From the NCBI GenBank assembly GCA_910587895.1, contig CAJUOE010000167.1:1-28044 (forward strand): DNA of 28,044 nt, in the 5' to 3' direction. Under the pieces are notes generated by a model that saw only the letters and a program-made list of their open reading frames with translations, ran no database searches and was not told the DNA's origin. The translations under genes and the position numbers were made by a program. Positions 25,507 to 28,044 of this stretch are shown here, in pieces (position 1 is the first letter of the stretch; each line of letters opens with the position of its first letter). The stretch is from an uncultured Lachnospiraceae bacterium (GTDB taxonomy: Bacteria > Bacillota > Clostridia > Lachnospirales > Lachnospiraceae).

Positions 25507-28044
25507 ATGAAAGGAAGAAGACTGGCATTGACTGTTGCATTAGCAGTCGTTGTAAGCGGATTGCAGGGAAATGCCGTCTATGCCGGCAGAGAGACAAAAG
25601 ACGATCAGAAGACGGAAATTGTGGGAGAAGTAGAATATGGAAGTACGGCTGATCGTGAAGATGATTTCGATGACGATTATGATGATGATTACGAAGATGG
25701 CGATGAAGACGAAGATGGCGATGAAGACGATGATCAGAAGGTGACAGATGATGTTGGCACGAGCGTGCCAGGCGATCAGGGGCTCCTGAAGGACGGCGTA
25801 TTCTACCAGACGTTTGACAGCTCCTGTAACTGGAGGGACATTCAGACAGCGTTTGACCATACCAAAAACGGAACCGCAGAGCGGGTTGAGGTTACCCTAA
25901 AGGGAAATATTCAGGTAAGAGGAAGGCTGATTGTTTATTCCAATACCACAATACATGCCCGGAATGCAGTGATTACGCAGATGGTGACAAGCGGCTCGAT
26001 TCTGAAATCGGCAACGGCAGAAGATTACGGGCCGGTAGCCCACTATGACGGCTACAGATCCACGCAAAATATCAAGGTTCTCGGGGGAACCTGGAATGGT
26101 TCCCAAAAATCCGGCCAGGTGATCCGCTTTGTCCATTCAACCAACGTATTTCTTGAGGGGCTTACGGTTTCTGGCTGCACCACATCGGGGCATCTGATTA
26201 CCTTTGAAGGCGTCGATACAGGAACGATTCATAATTGTACCCTGATTGGGCATAGCGGTATGGGTAATATAAAGGAAGCCATTCACCTGGATATTGTTCA
26301 CAGCCAGAAGACGACGCCGGGTCTTTTTAATTATGAATATGATGATCTTCCGGATCGGAATATCTCTATCCGAAACAATATTATTGCTGATTCTGCTAAT
26401 GGCGTCGGTTCCCATGCAGCTGTGGACGGCGTATATCATCAGAATATCAATATTGAAGGAAATGAATTTCGTAATATCAGCAATACATCAATCAGGCTGT
26501 ACAATTATAAGAACGTACTGGTGTCTCAGAACAGGATCAGTAACTGCGGAACGGGCGTTCGCTGCTATACGCTGCGGCCAAACGGTTATCAGGCAAATAA
26601 CGGAGTAAAGACAGAGCCCATTCCCAAGAATCACAATTATAATATTATCATCCGGCAGAACTGGTTCACCAGTATCAAAGACACATCGGCAATTTACGCA
26701 GTTGGCTCTGCCGGACGTCCGATTTACTATCTGCAAATAGAAAAAAACAATATAAACGGCGCCGTTTTAAGGGGAATCCGGGTGTCAGATTACTGTGTCA
26801 ATACCAGTGTGACAGGCAATGCAATCAATAATGCGTTCTCCGGTGGGATTGTTGTGGAAGGAACTTCAAATGGCAGCAGTATTGAGAGGAATACCATTAC
26901 CGGCTCCGGTTCCAATGGCATTACGGTTTCCGGAACGATACGCAATGTCAAGATAAGGAATAATACCGTGAAGTCAAGTAAAGGAAATGGAATCTGGATC
27001 TATGACAGGGCGGTCAATACCCTTGTATCGGGGAATAAGATATCCGGCGCGGAAAAGAGCGGAATTCAGATCTCTTCTTACAGTAAAAACGCAACCGTGA
27101 AAAATAATACCATAAAGGGAAAGATAAAACAGCATGGCATCAGTGTAAGCCAGAATGCCTCTGCGCAGATGGAAAAGAATACTATCAGTTCGGCACAGCA
27201 GGATGGCATACATTTGAGCCAGAACAGCGCGGGAACAATCCGAAAGAATACCATTAATAAGGTGAAAAACCATGGCATTTACGTACATGAAAGCAGCCTG
27301 AGCAGCCTGGAGAGCAACAAAATAAGCAAACCCGGTAAAAATGGCATCTCGCTGTCGAATTCGGAAGGCTGTAATTTGAGCCGGAATACGATTTCCGGGG
27401 CATCCATGAAAGGAATACAGATTGCGTCCGCGAAGACTTCTTCGACATTAAGCAAAAACGTCGTAAAGAATTCCGGAGATAGTGGAATTTATGTATATAA
27501 TTCAAAAAAAACGGAGATAAAAGGGAATAGGGTAAGTAATGCAAAAGGCAGGGGAATCAACCTCGGAAATGGCGACAAGGGATGTAAGATAACGGATAAT
27601 ACCGTGGTAAACACCCGGGAAGAAGGGATTTCCTCTTACAAGTCGGCAGAAGTCAGCATTATGGAGAATACCGTGGTTAAGGCAGGGGATGCCGGAATCT
27701 CTGCGGGATGCGCAGGGAAAAACATTAAAGTTTCCAAAAACAGGATATCGGAAATTAAGGGAACGGGAATCAGCATATGGACCACCAAAAAAGCCGTGAT
27801 AGAGAAAAATGTCCTGCAGAATATAGGGAAAGTTGCTTTTCGGGTGAATCGCACAAAATCAAAAGTAAAGACGACGTCCGTTACCAAAGTGAACCGTGTC
27901 ACGAAAAAGAAAAAGGTGGTATCCGGAAAAGCGCGGCAGGGTTCCAAATACAGTGTGAGCGTCGGAAAGAAAAACTATAAGGCGAAAGTGGAGAACGGCT
28001 CTTTTAAATCCGCAAAGATAAAAAAGATAAAAAAGGGAACAAAG
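25507..28044 (+). CDS. Secreted right-handed beta-helix surface protein (partial, runs off the end)
   Basis: At least 846 residues, still open at the window edge. Residues 1-26 are a signal peptide (cleavage after VYA). An extreme Asp/Glu tract covers about 51-76. A beta-helix region (about 95-780) follows, with regular coils from 462 on: the N-x-[IV] turn recurs at 462, 486, 510, 534, 558, 581, 604, 627, 651, 674, 698, 721, 745 and 768, about 23-24 residues apart, each with a GI-x-[IVL] strand. This matches Beta_helix/PbH1 repeats of NosD and polysaccharide-lyase-like proteins. From about 800 a lysine-rich Ig-like module begins (SGKARQGSKYSVSVG). AGGAGG at 25491-25496, inside the end of the previous gene, sets the start and suggests cotranscription. 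It could be an adhesin or a carbohydrate-active enzyme; no catalytic site is recognised. Confidence 0.92.
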   Translation, partial: MKGRRLALTVALAVVVSGLQGNAVYAGRETKDDQKTEIVGEVEYGSTADREDDFDDDYDDDYEDGDEDEDGDEDDDQKVTDDVGTSVPGDQGLLKDGVFYQTFDSSCNWRDIQTAFDHTKNGTAERVEVTLKGNIQVRGRLIVYSNTTIHARNAVITQMVTSGSILKSATAEDYGPVAHYDGYRSTQNIKVLGGTWNGSQKSGQVIRFVHSTNVFLEGLTVSGCTTSGHLITFEGVDTGTIHNCTLIGHSGMGNIKEAIHLDIVHSQKTTPGLFNYEYDDLPDRNISIRNNIIADSANGVGSHAAVDGVYHQNINIEGNEFRNISNTSIRLYNYKNVLVSQNRISNCGTGVRCYTLRPNGYQANNGVKTEPIPKNHNYNIIIRQNWFTSIKDTSAIYAVGSAGRPIYYLQIEKNNINGAVLRGIRVSDYCVNTSVTGNAINNAFSGGIVVEGTSNGSSIERNTITGSGSNGITVSGTIRNVKIRNNTVKSSKGNGIWIYDRAVNTLVSGNKISGAEKSGIQISSYSKNATVKNNTIKGKIKQHGISVSQNASAQMEKNTISSAQQDGIHLSQNSAGTIRKNTINKVKNHGIYVHESSLSSLESNKISKPGKNGISLSNSEGCNLSRNTISGASMKGIQIASAKTSSTLSKNVVKNSGDSGIYVYNSKKTEIKGNRVSNAKGRGINLGNGDKGCKITDNTVVNTREEGISSYKSAEVSIMENTVVKAGDAGISAGCAGKNIKVSKNRISEIKGTGISIWTTKKAVIEKNVLQNIGKVAFRVNRTKSKVKTTSVTKVNRVTKKKKVVSGKARQGSKYSVSVGKKNYKAKVENGSFKSAKIKKIKKGTK
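25693..25728 (+). repeat. Two-copy 18-bp tandem repeat in the acidic tract
   Basis: gaagatggcgatgaagac occurs at 25693-25710 and again at 25711-25728, each encoding EDGDED. The surrounding gatgac/gatgat runs are also repetitive. Slippage in multiples of 3 would change the length of the acidic tract without a frameshift. Confidence 0.9.
26890..27810 (+). repeat. About 14 beta-helix coil repeats (about 69-72 bp each)
   Basis: The encoded protein has about 14 coils with an N-x-[IV] turn every 23 or 24 residues. The repeats are diverged at the DNA level, so they mark an old protein repeat rather than a recent tandem duplication. Confidence 0.8.

Noticed and set aside
26890..27810. Regular repeats that could suggest a CRISPR-like array
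   Set aside because: The frame is open throughout, and the repeats are diverged protein coils without identical DNA repeats or spacers.

Overview
The window is a cell-surface glycan locus, most likely from a Gram-positive anaerobic Clostridia genome of the Lachnospiraceae type. This rests on strong AGGAGG ribosome sites, moderate base composition, several CDP-glycerol glycerophosphotransferase (TagB/TagF-type) enzymes, and flanking secreted proteins built from transglutaminase, InlB-type, Fn3-like, beta-helix and Ig-like modules. The genus cannot be named from sequence alone. No RNA gene, transposase, integrase or CRISPR array was found.

Region 1 (186-15426, all plus strand) looks like one long operon with 1-44 nt between genes. 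It opens with a secreted multidomain transglutaminase-like protein. A Wzm/Wzt-type ABC exporter follows, whose ATPase has a C-terminal carbohydrate-binding domain. Next come a large enzyme with two GT2 domains and a 727-residue methyltransferase plus kinase-like protein. Then come a polyprenyl-phosphate sugar-1-phosphate transferase (chain initiator), a small GT2, a second ABC exporter without the ATPase tail, and two glycerophosphotransferase-family enzymes. A fitting model is initiation on a lipid carrier, elongation by GT2 and polyol-phosphate transferases, capping, and ABC export. The methyltransferase-kinase next to a Wzt with a binding tail recalls the WbdD/Wzt chain-termination system of E. 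coli O8/O9a. That is the most interesting hypothesis here.

Region 2 (15427-18363) is a separate transcription unit. It has a clear TTGACA/TATATT promoter, a three-copy 8-bp tandem repeat in the leader, a 906-residue GT2-glycerophosphotransferase fusion, and a hairpin terminator.

Region 3 (18319-22711) is visibly more AT-rich and of mixed strand. It holds two polytopic GT-C-like membrane proteins, a soluble DPM1/GtrB-like GT2 and a GtrA-family membrane protein. Together these form a three-component system expected to make a polyprenyl-phosphate sugar, flip it, and decorate an extracellular polymer. The GtrA gene appears to be leaderless.

Region 4 (22719-28044) starts at a divergent regulatory region with three CATATG-core sites. 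It encodes an 880-residue glycerophosphotransferase whose GT2 domain has lost its catalytic motifs, tightly followed by a secreted beta-helix surface protein with an acidic tract that runs off the window end.
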